DNA of 64,000 nt from positions 3,124,967 through 3,188,966 of the forward strand of contig NC_021017.1 in NCBI RefSeq assembly GCF_000210075.1, written 5' to 3'. Within the stretch, counting starts at the first letter, position 1; every line of letters starts with the position of its first letter. The translations under genes were made by a program, and so were the position numbers. This DNA comes from Bacteroides xylanisolvens XB1A (lineage in GTDB: Bacteria > Bacteroidota > Bacteroidia > Bacteroidales > Bacteroidaceae). Shown piece after piece: positions 13,463 through 21,600 of the stretch. Under the pieces are notes generated by a model. The model did not search any database, was not told where the DNA came from, and was given only the letters and a program-made list of their open reading frames with translations.

Positions 13463-16403
13463 AGATGTTATATAAATTTTTATAGCGTGTCGATATGGAT
13501 TCTATCGGGTTGAGCGGACTGCTCCCTCGCACGGTGTTGGTCTGGTTATAATAGGTATTCCAGGTACCCATCAGACCTATGGTAATATTAGGACTGACCA
13601 TGTATTGGCCTCCCAGTCCTACCATTGTATTGGTGTGTGAGAAAGAGCCGGGCAGCGCGTAATCCAATACAGCCGTTTCCGGGGCCGATCCGATACTTGC
13701 CATGGCGTTGATATTCGTCTTTCCGTCATTAGCCGGGAAGTATTTGGCACCAATCTGTGCATTGTAGTAGAAGTTGGAATTGAAGAAATGCATATCTATC
13801 TTCGTGTTGAGGCGAACGACTTCGATAGTTTTGGCTAATTCTCCGCCTACGGTGAGCAGGTTGGTCTTTGACTCATTCCAGCCGGTAAATAGATAACCGT
13901 TATCTCCGGTGCCTCCTGCAAAGAATTCGTCGTTCCATTCATAACGTTTCGTATAGGCAGCTACACGTCTGTATCCCACATGCGCTCCTATTTCCCAGTC
14001 ATTCTTGAGATAATGCCGTACGGCAACATCGGCGGTAATATCCGGGAAGTATTTGGTAGCAAAGGCGGCATTGACCGTAGTGCTCCACTTCGGTGAGAAG
14101 TGATGCGTCCATTCTCCCTGTACCTGGATGCCGACCCCTCCCGGTGTCTGTTCTTCAGCCTCCATGCTGTCGCTTGCCGAGCCGCTTCGTCCTGCATAGT
14201 TGAGACGTCCCGTGTAGCTGTTCTTCTGGCCTTTTCGGGTGTATTCGGCGGTGGCAACGGAGGTAATGATGTCTTCTTCTCCGTAGCGTGCACGCAGGTA
14301 GGTCAAAGCGATCTCATTCTTGAGCATCATGCTTCTAAGGCCCGATAAGTGCCGTTGGAAAGAACGGTATTCCATGATGGAAGGCTCGTAATACTTTTGA
14401 TAATAATAGGCTGAATCCGCTTGTCTGTTGGCTTCATATACCACGCCTTTGGTGTATTTCAACGACTTGTTCTGGCTGTCGTAAAGCAAAGCTGTATCAA
14501 GAACAGCGAGAGCTTTTTCGGGTTCTTTCGCCTTTGTCAGTTGCAGGGCACGATATTCGCTGCTTTGTGAGAATGCGCCTATAATCTCTTTGTTGCTCGG
14601 GTATTTATTGAGTATCGGTTTCAGGAATTCCAAAGAAGCTTCGTATCTCTTGTCGCGTTCAAGAACAGTAGCCCTCTTTGCCTGATAGAACGGTTCTTCA
14701 GGATAGTAATTGATTCCTTGCGCTGTATATTTCTCGAATTCATCGTATTTTCCGAGTAAACCGGACGAGTTAATGGCATACCGTAATCCAAGATCGCTCG
14801 ATGGATTCAGGCTGACCAGTTTGATGGCTTCTTCGTATGCTTTCTTCGTAGCTCCGGCTTCCATGCACTTTTTGATGTAGGGCACTGCCAGTTCCTCGTA
14901 TCCGATGACGTAGAAGATACGCATATCCTCGTCGCTCTGCTCGATGGCAGACAAATATAGTTGCAAAGCCTCCTCGGTTTTGTCCATTTTATCGAGAATA
15001 AAGGCCCTTTTCAACGTACCATTCTCGTAATCCGGGAAGTGAAGGGTGATGGTATCCAATGTGGCAAGTGCTTCATTGTAACGTTTCATATTGATATAGC
15101 AACTCAAGGTTTTTTCCCATGCGGCACCGTTCACGTCGTTGTCTATATGTTTTTGAGATACAAACAATACGTGCGGCAATGCTTCCGCATACAGACCGAG
15201 TTCCATCAGCTTTTCAGCTTTCTTCATGTGCTGCGCGCTCATGGCAAGCGTAATGTCATAATCATCAGGATACATCTCGTACATCTTTTTCAGCGTTGAA
15301 TAGGCAAGATCATCCTCATTCATCTGGCGATAAAGCATATATTCTTTATAGAGAATTCCTTTATCATTGTTGCCATATTGTTTTTTAGCTTCTCTGATAT
15401 AGAAGAGGGCGTCGTCGGTATATCCGCGGGTGACGGAAGTGTTCAATAAGTAGTCTAATGCTTCCTTGTTCTTGTTGCCTCCTTCGTAGGCCATGCCATA
15501 TAATACATACGGATCCCGCTGTTTCTCTGCACGGGCAGCTTCCATTAATAAGTCGTTGTACATACGCCGTATGGCAGGACTGTTGTTTCTCTTCATTTGC
15601 TCGCGTATAAATACCAATGCTTCCGGATAACGCGCCAATTCACTGAGGATACTTGCCCTTTTGACGATGAGGGCACCACTTCCCGGTATGGCAGCCAAAC
15701 CGTTGGATGACCAGCCTAGAGCTGCTTCCCGGTTTCCTTCCTGTAAATGCAGGTTGATGATGTCTAGGTAATATTCTTCGTTTTGAGGAGATACCTTGAT
15801 TAGCTCCGTCAGTTTCTCGATCGCTTCTTTCCGGTTACCGCCTTTTTTCATTTGCTGGTAGCCTACTTCCATGCTGTAGATGTAGTCTTTCCTTAGAATG
15901 GTATCGTTCGGGTAAATCTGATTGATTCGTTTCAACAGGCGATCCGCTTCCACATCGTTGTTCTGCTTGCGGTATAGTTCAATCTTCCTTCGCCATAAGC
16001 CTCTCCAATACGGATTCACTTCCAGCAATTCATTAACGTAGCAAATGGCACTGGAGTAGTTTTCGGTAATATCTTCCACGTCTACCAGCAGGTGTTTGGC
16101 ATTGACGTTGTTATAATTGTCGTCTATTGCTTTAACAAGATGATAACGCGACTGGTCATAATTCTTTTCGTGAAACCAGTATTTGCCCATGAGCCATTCA
16201 AGGTCAGAAACATTCGGGTATTTCTGAAGGCCCTCCTCCAACAGCTCTTTTCCTGCTTCCCATTCCTCGTTCGCAAAATGCTCCTGCACAATCTGGGCAT
16301 ATTGCTCCGGCGTCTGGAATCCATTATCGGTTCCGGAGGAAGAGGTTATCAGCAAAAACAGACAACCTAATAAGGTGATCTTATGGAGAAATTCTCTGTT
16401 CAT
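13437..16403 (-). CDS. TPR protein with C-terminal YaiO-type outer-membrane barrel
   Basis: A 988-residue exported protein. A signal peptide (about 1-24) precedes many tetratricopeptide-type repeats over roughly 30-690 and a C-terminal beta-barrel of about 270 residues. The barrel has the alternating aromatic pattern of YaiO family outer-membrane proteins (GVGIQVQGEWTHHFSPKWS, AVRHYLKNDWEIGAHVGYRR) and ends in Phe (IYAQVYISF). The architecture parallels PgaA, BcsC and NfrA, in which periplasmic TPRs deliver a polysaccharide to an outer-membrane pore. It lies between the glycosyltransferase gene (30-base gap) and the DUF4838 gene (overlap). Likely the export component; certainty is good for the fold, moderate for the role. 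Confidence 0.85.
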   Translation of the reverse strand: MNREFLHKITLLGCLFLLITSSSGTDNGFQTPEQYAQIVQEHFANEEWEAGKELLEEGLQKYPNVSDLEWLMGKYWFHEKNYDQSRYHLVKAIDDNYNNVNAKHLLVDVEDITENYSSAICYVNELLEVNPYWRGLWRRKIELYRKQNNDVEADRLLKRINQIYPNDTILRKDYIYSMEVGYQQMKKGGNRKEAIEKLTELIKVSPQNEEYYLDIINLHLQEGNREAALGWSSNGLAAIPGSGALIVKRASILSELARYPEALVFIREQMKRNNSPAIRRMYNDLLMEAARAEKQRDPYVLYGMAYEGGNKNKEALDYLLNTSVTRGYTDDALFYIREAKKQYGNNDKGILYKEYMLYRQMNEDDLAYSTLKKMYEMYPDDYDITLAMSAQHMKKAEKLMELGLYAEALPHVLFVSQKHIDNDVNGAAWEKTLSCYINMKRYNEALATLDTITLHFPDYENGTLKRAFILDKMDKTEEALQLYLSAIEQSDEDMRIFYVIGYEELAVPYIKKCMEAGATKKAYEEAIKLVSLNPSSDLGLRYAINSSGLLGKYDEFEKYTAQGINYYPEEPFYQAKRATVLERDKRYEASLEFLKPILNKYPSNKEIIGAFSQSSEYRALQLTKAKEPEKALAVLDTALLYDSQNKSLKYTKGVVYEANRQADSAYYYQKYYEPSIMEYRSFQRHLSGLRSMMLKNEIALTYLRARYGEEDIITSVATAEYTRKGQKNSYTGRLNYAGRSGSASDSMEAEEQTPGGVGIQVQGEWTHHFSPKWSTTVNAAFATKYFPDITADVAVRHYLKNDWEIGAHVGYRRVAAYTKRYEWNDEFFAGGTGDNGYLFTGWNESKTNLLTVGGELAKTIEVVRLNTKIDMHFFNSNFYYNAQIGAKYFPANDGKTNINAMASIGSAPETAVLDYALPGSFSHTNTMVGLGGQYMVSPNITIGLMGTWNTYYNQTNTVRGSSPLNPIESISTRYKNLYNIYAQVYISF

Positions 16404-16433
16404 TCTATCTTGTCTTTAATCTTTCTTTCTTGT

Positions 16434-17909
16434 TTAAATCGTAGCCGGTTCAGGCTTCATAGCCGATGTTTCAGCATCATCCGTATTTTCTTCTTTCTGC
16501 TTGAATCCTTTACGCTCCATATTCTTCCACTTGAAGTCTCTATTGGTCAGATAACTAAGGTATCCTCTCAATGAACAGAAAGTGATGATGGGATGATAGA
16601 AGATGGGCTCCAATATGGACGCTATGATAATCCACAGGTATTCGTATCCTCTTTTATAAAGCATCCCGACGTAATAGTCGTAGGTAATAACGACGATGGA
16701 AAGGAACTGGCAGAACGTATAGATCGTCAGGTAAATCATCCACGCCGTATTCCAGTTGACCGCTCCTGTAAAGGCCAGATAGATAAATACGATCAAACCG
16801 GTAAGCTCGATGATGGGCGCCAGAAACTCAAATACGAACATATAAGGCAGAGTCAGCAATCCCATCTGTTTATATGTTTTCTTGAAGATCATCTTATGGT
16901 GGATACTAAGTGTCTGGAACAATCCTCGTGCCCAACGGGTACGTTGACGGTAAAGCATCGCCAAGTTGGGAGGTCCTTCCGTCCAACAGCAAGTATCAGG
17001 AATCTGAATAATCTTATAAGGACGGGAGAAGTCGCACATGTATCCTACCATGCGGGTAATGAGGTCCATATCTTCTGCAAAGGAAGTACCGTCGTATCCT
17101 CCGGCTGCAATGGCTACGGAACGGTCGAAAAGACCGAATCCACCGGAAACATTCGGCATACCATTGATTGCAGACCATCCCATTTTACCAATCAGGTAGG
17201 AACGCATGTATTCGAGGTTCTGGAAAAGCGGAATCGGAGTACGCGGAGTTCTCACGTCTACTATCTGCCCGTCTTTCACTACGCATCCGTTTGCCATCAA
17301 CATCGTTCCGCTGACTGCGATTACCTGTTTATCGGAAGATATAATGGGCGATATACAGCGGTAAAGAGCATATTTCTCTAAGATACAGTCTACGTCCGTA
17401 CAGATGAAATAAGGATATGAAGAAACATTGATACCTGCATTGGATGCATCCGCCTTGGTTCCTCCATTCTCTTTGTCTACAACGATGAGTCGACTGTATT
17501 TCGGACTGGTAGATTTGAAGAGTCTTCTGAACGGTTTGGTTTTGATTCGCTCAATATAGGCATAGGGCACTTCTATCAGTTCGTAATGTTCAATCATCTT
17601 CTTCAACGTACTGTCCGTGCTTCCGTCATTAACGATCACCACCTCGAAAAGCGGGTATTCCAATGCGAGCATAGAGTTCACGTTATCAATGATTGTCTTT
17701 TCTTCATTGAAAGCAGGGGCAATTACCGAAATACCCGGTGTATAGGGGGATTCCTTAATTGTTTTCCGCATATAGCTTTCCACATAGTAATCTTTTCTCC
17801 GTTTCAGAGAAATGAAAGAGAGGAAGGCGAATGTGACGAAGAATATCGCCAGCATACTCGTATAAAAGAATACGAAATAATTGAAGAATGTAAATATTAT
17901 ATCTCTCAT
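16434..17909 (-). CDS. Processive family 2 glycosyltransferase, membrane-bound (PgaC/BcsA-like)
   Basis: A 491-residue inner-membrane glycan synthase. A membrane segment at about 8-30 is followed by a GT2 domain with VIVNDGSTDST, the DxD motif T-D172-V-D174-C, the E279-D280 acid of AEDMDL, and the Q322-R-T-R-W326 product-binding motif. About four further hydrophobic segments (350-450) follow. These motifs mark processive synthases that make and thread a polymer across the inner membrane. The sugar donor cannot be read from the sequence. It starts 5 bases after the HEAT-repeat gene and is followed by the TPR/YaiO gene, as in synthase-dependent exopolysaccharide operons. Confidence 0.9.
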   Translation of the reverse strand: MRDIIFTFFNYFVFFYTSMLAIFFVTFAFLSFISLKRRKDYYVESYMRKTIKESPYTPGISVIAPAFNEEKTIIDNVNSMLALEYPLFEVVIVNDGSTDSTLKKMIEHYELIEVPYAYIERIKTKPFRRLFKSTSPKYSRLIVVDKENGGTKADASNAGINVSSYPYFICTDVDCILEKYALYRCISPIISSDKQVIAVSGTMLMANGCVVKDGQIVDVRTPRTPIPLFQNLEYMRSYLIGKMGWSAINGMPNVSGGFGLFDRSVAIAAGGYDGTSFAEDMDLITRMVGYMCDFSRPYKIIQIPDTCCWTEGPPNLAMLYRQRTRWARGLFQTLSIHHKMIFKKTYKQMGLLTLPYMFVFEFLAPIIELTGLIVFIYLAFTGAVNWNTAWMIYLTIYTFCQFLSIVVITYDYYVGMLYKRGYEYLWIIIASILEPIFYHPIITFCSLRGYLSYLTNRDFKWKNMERKGFKQKEENTDDAETSAMKPEPATI

Positions 17910-17914
17910 ATTCT

Positions 17915-19087
17915 CTAAATTAACTGGTTGATTAACGGATGCTTGGTATGGGCAAACAATATAGCTGTGTGGGAATCTGCTTTTCTCTCCAATTGATCGA
18001 ATGTTTTTCTTCCCATTGCACTGTATTCATAGAGGGCTTTCAGGATGATACGTTTTGTCCCCCAGTTGTCTGCTTCATCATAAGCATTGTAAAGAAATCC
18101 TAATGCCTTATCTGTTTTCAGGTCTGCAACAGCCGAAATGATTTGTCGCTTGACTTCTTCCGGTTGCACATGATACATTTCAATCAGCTTGGGCTCGATC
18201 TCTTTATATTTTAGCTTTCCTAAAGTTCTGATCGCTTCGCCCCGGATTTCGGTAGAGCGTGCGTTGATTTGTTTAGCCAGAATGGGAGCACTATCGGTTT
18301 CATTATATAACCGGATTTCGTTGATAAAGAATATCTTAACATTCTCTTCGGCCGAAGTATTCACCCATTTTATAAAGCTCGGTGTGTTATATCCCACCTT
18401 CTTGCGGTGTTCCAAAATGGCATGCAATTCCATCATATCCCATTGTCTCAACTTCATGCCGATGTCTTCGTCGAAGAAACGGAACGGATCTCCCTGGCTT
18501 AGCCACATATAAGTGTAGCGTGCAGAGTTCCTCAATTCTATTTCACGATGATAGAGGAAGCGTACCAATACCGCTTCAGAGGCATATCCGTTGATGGATT
18601 GAATAAGTTTCAGCGCTTGTATCTTTGCTCTTTTGGAGCCGAATTGAAGTTCGCGTTCAAGGAAACGCGTGATCTGGAATACGGTTTGAATCGTTTGATA
18701 GTTTAGTTCATGGATGTCATCTTCATGTACACTCTTGATTTCTGTTAATAGTTGAGTGATAATACGTAATTCATTAGGCTTGGGACGTTTTTTCGTATCA
18801 TACTGTAATCTGTCTGCGATTTCCTCTTCACTTAATGTGTTAGAATCTAGCGAGATAGATTTCATTTCCTCGTAATATTTGTCGAAAGCTTTGTTGTATC
18901 TTCGCTTCTCTTTCCGCCTTTTGAATATACCATATATAATATGGAATAGGAGAAACAAGTACGCAATAATACAAAACATTACCGCAATTGAGCATATTCT
19001 TATGATTAAAGGATAGCCAATAAACTTGTAATATATCCAATAGAAATAATATTCTATGTAATCTATACCATACAGTACTTGATCCAT
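17915..19087 (-). CDS. HEAT-repeat protein with N-terminal membrane segment
   Basis: A 390-residue protein, first gene of the five-gene operon. A hydrophobic region at about 20-50 (IIRICSIAVMFCIIAYLFLLFHIIYG) anchors it in the inner membrane. The rest is cytosolic and built of paired helices with HEAT-type spacing, for example residues about 150-350 with RAKIQALKLIQSINGYASEAVL and EIRGEAIRTLGKLKYKEIEP. No enzymatic motif. HEAT repeats usually bind proteins, so it may be a scaffold or regulator of the adjacent synthase. A -7 element lies about 80 bases upstream. Confidence 0.75.
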   Translation of the reverse strand: MDQVLYGIDYIEYYFYWIYYKFIGYPLIIRICSIAVMFCIIAYLFLLFHIIYGIFKRRKEKRRYNKAFDKYYEEMKSISLDSNTLSEEEIADRLQYDTKKRPKPNELRIITQLLTEIKSVHEDDIHELNYQTIQTVFQITRFLERELQFGSKRAKIQALKLIQSINGYASEAVLVRFLYHREIELRNSARYTYMWLSQGDPFRFFDEDIGMKLRQWDMMELHAILEHRKKVGYNTPSFIKWVNTSAEENVKIFFINEIRLYNETDSAPILAKQINARSTEIRGEAIRTLGKLKYKEIEPKLIEMYHVQPEEVKRQIISAVADLKTDKALGFLYNAYDEADNWGTKRIILKALYEYSAMGRKTFDQLERKADSHTAILFAHTKHPLINQLI

Positions 19088-19168
19088 TTCCCTTGATATT
19101 TAATCTATAAAACTTGTATATTCAAAACAAAAGTTCTATATTTGTTGTATTGAATGTTCTGTCTAATG

Positions 19169-19176
19169 CAAATATA
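19169..19176 (-). promoter_or_regulatory. -7 element of the HEAT/GT2/YaiO operon
   Basis: The minus strand reads TATATTTG (TAnnTTTG). The 19088-19412 interval holds no gene and is AT-rich. Two plus-strand matches, TATATTTG at 19137-19144 and TATTTTTG at 19312-19319, could serve the divergent LruC gene. Confidence 0.5.
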
Positions 19177-19412
19177 CTAAATAACTTGTATATATTATCC
19201 ATTGTTTATGAACAGGGCTTTTGAGCCATATTTGAGCTCTTGTGATTATTTTCGATGGAAAGGATTGAAATTACAAATAAAGGCAGGTAAAATGCCATTA
19301 AGCGTTAATTATATTTTTGATAAGTTAACATATAGGGCTCGGATATGGGTGCGATAAGGTAGAGCTTTCATAGGAAACTGAAACAAACAATAAATTTAAA
19401 AATTAGATTAAA

Positions 19413-20756
19413 ATGAAGATTAAAAGTTTGATGTATGTCCTTATGGGGACGATGTTGGTTGTTGCTTGTACAGACAGTAACAATGAAGAAGGAATAGTGG
19501 ATAATGGAGGAGGAGATGATTCCCCGCAGTATGTTATTCCGGCAGGGTTTGATTTTGCAACTAGTCGTACTGTCTCTGCTAAAGTTTATTCAAGTAAGCC
19601 TGTAGCGGTTGATTTGTATTGGGATTCAGAAAATCAGGAAAGAAGTTTGTTGGTGAGTGGCCTGCTTGTTGATGGAGAGAAAGACTTGGAATTGAATGTG
19701 CCTATTCACTGTGCCAATATTTATTTGAAGTATTCTGATGGAACAGATAAAACAGCATCATTTCCGATAAATAGCGTGACTCGGAGTGGCGAGACTGTAG
19801 CAATAACTGTACCTGAAGATGCGGTGGCGGTAACTAGTGAGGAAGATGATGGATGGTTTTTCTATCATAATACAGGCGTTGCTATGTTTGAAGACAATTG
19901 GCCGATTGAACCAGGTCAAGACAATGATTTGAACGATGTTGTTTTTGAGTACGATTTGAAAGTAACCGAATGTCAGGCTGAAAAATGGTTCGAAGCTGGT
20001 CAGGGATATAAAGAAGGATTGAAGTTGACTTTGGATATTCGTGCTAAAGGCGGTAGATATCCTATTAAATTAGGTGTAGTATTAGGTGGCTTGGATAAAA
20101 AGTATATAGAGACTGTTGCAACCCGTATTCTTTTGAAAGAAGGACAAGGAAAAGAAACCGAACTTGCTACTGGGGAAATGAAAGCAGAAATGCCTCAACA
20201 GCAACTCTTTGGAAAATCGCAATTTTGTAAAGTTACGGTAGACACGGAACACGGTAGTCCGGTTATCATAATGGATGGTTTGAGTGCTTTGGGTGATAAT
20301 ACTAATTTCTTCCAGACTACAAAAGGTTTTATAAATCCGGGACAAGGCATGTTGCGTGCAGAAATTATTTTGGGAGCTAAGGTTCGTACTAGTCTTACTG
20401 AAGATTTGGATCAATTGAAAGCTTATCGTGCTCTTATTACTGATACTCATAATCAGAATTTCTTTATTGTGACAAATACGAATAAAGAGATTCACATGAA
20501 AGGCTATAGACCTTCTTATCTTTATACTAATTACGAAGCTGATTCAGCCGGTGAAATGATGGAAGGTGTTCCATATTGTAATAAGAATGGTTTTGTTTGG
20601 GGAATTAAAGTTCCTGTTGGCGTAAAACATGCTTATGAAAAGGTGCTTTTTGATAACGCTTATCCTGAATTCCGTGCTTGGGTGACTAGCAATGGAGCTG
20701 ATAACAAGGATTGGTATTTGCATCCGGCTGCTGAAAAAGTGGTAGAAGCTTGGTAA
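19413..20756 (+). CDS. LruC domain-containing lipoprotein (DUF4842-like)
   Basis: A lipoprotein of 447 residues with signal peptide and lipobox VVAC. The central and C-terminal parts match the LruC domain: MFEDNWPIEPGQDNDLNDVVFEYDL at about 155-180 is the signature. This acidic loop looks calcium-binding (inference). The domain is found in surface-exposed lipoproteins of Bacteroidetes and Leptospira; role unknown. It is alone on the plus strand, divergent from the exopolysaccharide-type operon across a 325-base gap, and is closed by a strong terminator. A surface or matrix role linked to that operon is possible but unproven. Confidence 0.85.
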   Translation: MKIKSLMYVLMGTMLVVACTDSNNEEGIVDNGGGDDSPQYVIPAGFDFATSRTVSAKVYSSKPVAVDLYWDSENQERSLLVSGLLVDGEKDLELNVPIHCANIYLKYSDGTDKTASFPINSVTRSGETVAITVPEDAVAVTSEEDDGWFFYHNTGVAMFEDNWPIEPGQDNDLNDVVFEYDLKVTECQAEKWFEAGQGYKEGLKLTLDIRAKGGRYPIKLGVVLGGLDKKYIETVATRILLKEGQGKETELATGEMKAEMPQQQLFGKSQFCKVTVDTEHGSPVIIMDGLSALGDNTNFFQTTKGFINPGQGMLRAEIILGAKVRTSLTEDLDQLKAYRALITDTHNQNFFIVTNTNKEIHMKGYRPSYLYTNYEADSAGEMMEGVPYCNKNGFVWGIKVPVGVKHAYEKVLFDNAYPEFRAWVTSNGADNKDWYLHPAAEKVVEAW

Positions 20757-20805
20757 TACAAAATCCCGGTCAATACATTATTTGAGATATTTTGTACAAT
20801 TTGAG

Positions 20806-20836
20806 CCCCTCTTTTTTCGAAAAGAGGGGTTTCTTT
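20806..20836 (+). terminator. Intrinsic terminator after the LruC gene
   Basis: CCCCTCTTTT (20806-20815) pairs with AAAAGAGGGG (20820-20829) and is followed by TTTCTTT. Confidence 0.9.
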
Positions 20837-20871
20837 GTATCCGGAAGAATTATCTTTAAACTAATACCGTA

Positions 20872-21564
20872 ATGACGAAGCGATTTTTTATTAGCTACAG
20901 TTTGATTACTTTATTTCTCTTGGATAGTGTAGTGCTGTTTGCACAATGCGAAAATGCGTTTGCACAACAATGGAAGATAGAAGATGCATCCCATGCCTTG
21001 CAGGTGATAGAACGTACAGATACATTAGAATTGATCGTGCCGGATGGATTGACTATGTGGTATCAGCAGCGATTGGCGGGGAATTATGAGGTTAGTTACC
21101 GCACTTGTATGGTGATGCAAGGAGGGAAGTACGATCGCTTGAGTGACTTGAATTGTTTTTGGGCTGCCAATGACCCTAAATACCCAGATGATCTTTTCAC
21201 TCGTAGTCAGTGGCGCGACGGCATCTTTAAAAACTACAACACATTAAACCTTTTCTACGTTGGATACGGGGGAAATGATAACTCGACGACTCGTTTCCGT
21301 CGTTACAGAGGAGAATATTATGGAGTAGCAGATGACAAGGTGAAACCCTTATTGAAAGAATATACTGATGCCTCTCACTTGCTTGTTCCCAATCAGTGGT
21401 ATCAGATTCGCATTAAAGTGGAAAAAGGAATCACGACTTATTCTGTGAATGGTGAAGAACTGTTCCGCTATGTTCTTACAGGCGGCGAAGGTGACGGACA
21501 CTTCGGTCTTCGTCTCTTGCAGAATCATGTCCTGTTTACAGATTTTAAAGTGACTACTCTCTGA
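20872..21564 (+). CDS. DUF6250-like exported protein beside the PL8 lyase
   Basis: A 230-residue secreted protein with a signal peptide ending near LFAQ. The mature part is a jelly-roll type fold resembling the DUF6250/YesU-like group seen next to polysaccharide lyases: MWYQQRLAGNYEVSYR, GGKYDRLSDLNCFWAANDP, YVGYGGNDNSTTRFRRYRGEY. Such proteins are suspected carbohydrate-binding or lyase-associated enzymes. The conserved Trp, Arg and Asp residues suggest glycan binding, but activity is not established. It is 36 bases upstream of the lyase gene, surely the same operon. Confidence 0.75.
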   Translation: MTKRFFISYSLITLFLLDSVVLFAQCENAFAQQWKIEDASHALQVIERTDTLELIVPDGLTMWYQQRLAGNYEVSYRTCMVMQGGKYDRLSDLNCFWAANDPKYPDDLFTRSQWRDGIFKNYNTLNLFYVGYGGNDNSTTRFRRYRGEYYGVADDKVKPLLKEYTDASHLLVPNQWYQIRIKVEKGITTYSVNGEELFRYVLTGGEGDGHFGLRLLQNHVLFTDFKVTTL

Positions 21565-21600
21565 CTTATATACTGAAAAACCTAATAAGACGATATATCC

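Noticed and set aside
16593..17381. A 262-codon plus-strand open frame opposite the GT2 gene
   Set aside because: Antisense to a gene with complete GT2 motifs; no independent evidence.
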